This document shows, piece after piece, positions 63,201-64,000 of a stretch of 64,000 bases of DNA. The first letter of the stretch is position 1; every line of letters begins with the position of its first letter. Position numbers and translations under genes: made by a program. Source of the DNA: CAIRTM01 sp963723235 (lineage in GTDB: Bacteria > Desulfobacterota > WTBG01 > CAIYCZ01 > CAIRTM01); contig CAVRPV010000017.1 of NCBI GenBank assembly GCA_963723235.1, forward strand, positions 62,001-126,000. Reading direction: 5' to 3'. A model generated the notes under the pieces. That model had not been told where the DNA came from and did no database searches. It saw only the letters and a program-made list of their open reading frames with translations.

Positions 63201-64000
63201 CATACTTCCGGTGTTTCGCGCTCAACCATTTTCTTTGCGCTTTTTATGGTCGTTGCATACCCCCGGACGATCAGTAAATTGTAGACAAACGGTTTAAACA
63301 GCTCAATAGCCATACGCTTAGGCAAACCGCACTGATGGAGCCTGAGTTCCGGACCGATAACGATAACGGTACGGCCGGAATAATCAACGCGCTTTCCAAG
63401 CAGGTTCTGACGGAAGCGCCCCTGCTTGCCCTTGAGCATATCGGAAAGCGACTTAAGCGGGCGCTTGTTGCGACCGGTCAGGACCTTGCCGCGCCGACCA
63501 TTATCAAACAGAACATCGACCGCTTCCTGCAGCATACGCTTTTCATTCCGGATAATAATATCCGGCGCATCCAGCTCAAGCAGCTTCTTTAAACGGTTAT
63601 TACGATTAATTACACGCCGGTACAGATCATTCAAATCAGAGGTTGCAAAGCGACCACCCTCCAGCGGCACCAGCGGACGCAGATCCGGCGGTATAACCGG
63701 AATTACGTCCAGAATCATCCATTCCGGTTCATTGTCGGAATTGCGGAATGCCTCGACAATTCGCAACCGCTTAGCAAGCTTCTTCTTCTTTGCCTCGGAG
63801 CTTGTCAGATGAATTTCTTCGCGCAACTGCTTGGAGAGCTCGTCCAGGTCGATTTTTCTGAGCAATTCACGAATCGCCTCGGCACCCATGCCGGCATCAA
63901 AATCCTGATCTTCATCAACGTAGGCTTTGCGATAATGATCATCATCCATGCACTCGCCGACCTGAAAGGTGGTTTTCTTCGGTTCGGTCACCACGTAAGA
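60275..64000 (-). CDS. rpoC: RNA polymerase beta' subunit, 5' end beyond the window
   Basis: About 1,240 C-terminal residues are visible; the frame is open to the window end (SYVVTEPKK), so the N-terminal zinc finger and the real start lie outside. Visible: [20 protein letters not shown], the catalytic Mg site [12 protein letters not shown], and the second zinc site ([20 protein letters not shown], with the first Cys upstream in TC). The trigger-loop region [20 protein letters not shown] and the C-terminal [20 protein letters not shown] are also present. rpsL follows 140 bp on. Confidence 0.98.
   Translation of the reverse strand, partial: [1241 protein letters not shown]

Noticed and set aside
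1..64000. tRNA or rRNA genes
   Set aside because: TTCGAA-type stretches were checked by eye (for example near 13395, 43490 and 44480), but none lies in a cloverleaf; no rRNA-like sequence was seen.

Overview
The window carries about 64 kb of a diderm (Gram-negative) bacterium of moderate GC. SurA-like and LolA-like periplasmic proteins show an outer membrane. The phylum is unresolved. RpoC and EF-Tu, the four-helix-bundle gene with GTCCAC arrays, and the very large exported proteins recall PVC-type or Omnitrophota-like bacteria. The c-type cytochrome, the GcvH-like protein, archaemetzincin and the terminal-inverted-repeat elements would also fit Desulfobacterota. No rRNA, tRNA, CRISPR array or replication origin was seen.

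Layout. (1) 1-3.7 kb, plus strand: the end of a cobalamin-binding-fold protein, then a DevCAB/MacB-type exporter (permease, frameshifted ATPase, HlyD-like adaptor). (2) 3.8-7.4 kb, minus strand: two secreted proteins with near-identical thrombospondin-type-3 calcium-binding tails, both broken by indels. (3) 7.9-17.1 kb, minus strand: a double-HTH protein, surA, mfd, lolA, ftsK and a SEC-C protein. Two copies of a short terminal-inverted-repeat element sit exactly at the surA and ftsK stop codons. (4) 17.3-18.2 kb: a HAD phosphatase and a REP-associated transposase relic. (5) 18.2-35.0 kb, minus strand: a tightly packed block of exported proteins. In transcription order these are a ~2,880-codon prenyltransferase-repeat/CARDB/PKD/choice-of-anchor-A protein, a four-helix-bundle 'suffix' protein riddled with 9-bp GTCCAC arrays, a transglutaminase-fold protein without its cysteine, a calcium-binding/alpha-beta-hydrolase protein, a carboxypeptidase-regulatory-like/TPR gene and a tetraheme cytochrome. 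Most are split by frameshifts. (6) 35.2-39.1 kb, plus strand: a degenerate MurF-like gene behind a near-consensus sigma70 promoter, then a Cache-domain histidine kinase and an NtrC-type regulator. (7) 39.4-44.0 kb: archaemetzincin, a GcvH-like protein, an OFA-type MFS carrier (frameshifted), an AT-rich regulatory stretch, a sirtuin and a small unknown protein. (8) 44.2-64.0 kb, minus strand: the fused str-S10-spc-alpha ribosomal cluster from rpoC (cut by the window end) to rplQ, all intact, lacking fusA, rpmD, adk and map at their usual places.

The most unusual parts are the 17-kb exported-protein block, the GTCCAC minisatellite gene inside it, and the inverted-repeat elements that supply host stop codons. 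About 35 indels disrupt genes between 2 and 42 kb, whereas none occurs in the 20-kb ribosomal cluster. The shifted frames stay open with almost no nonsense changes, so the breaks are either very recent or sequence errors.
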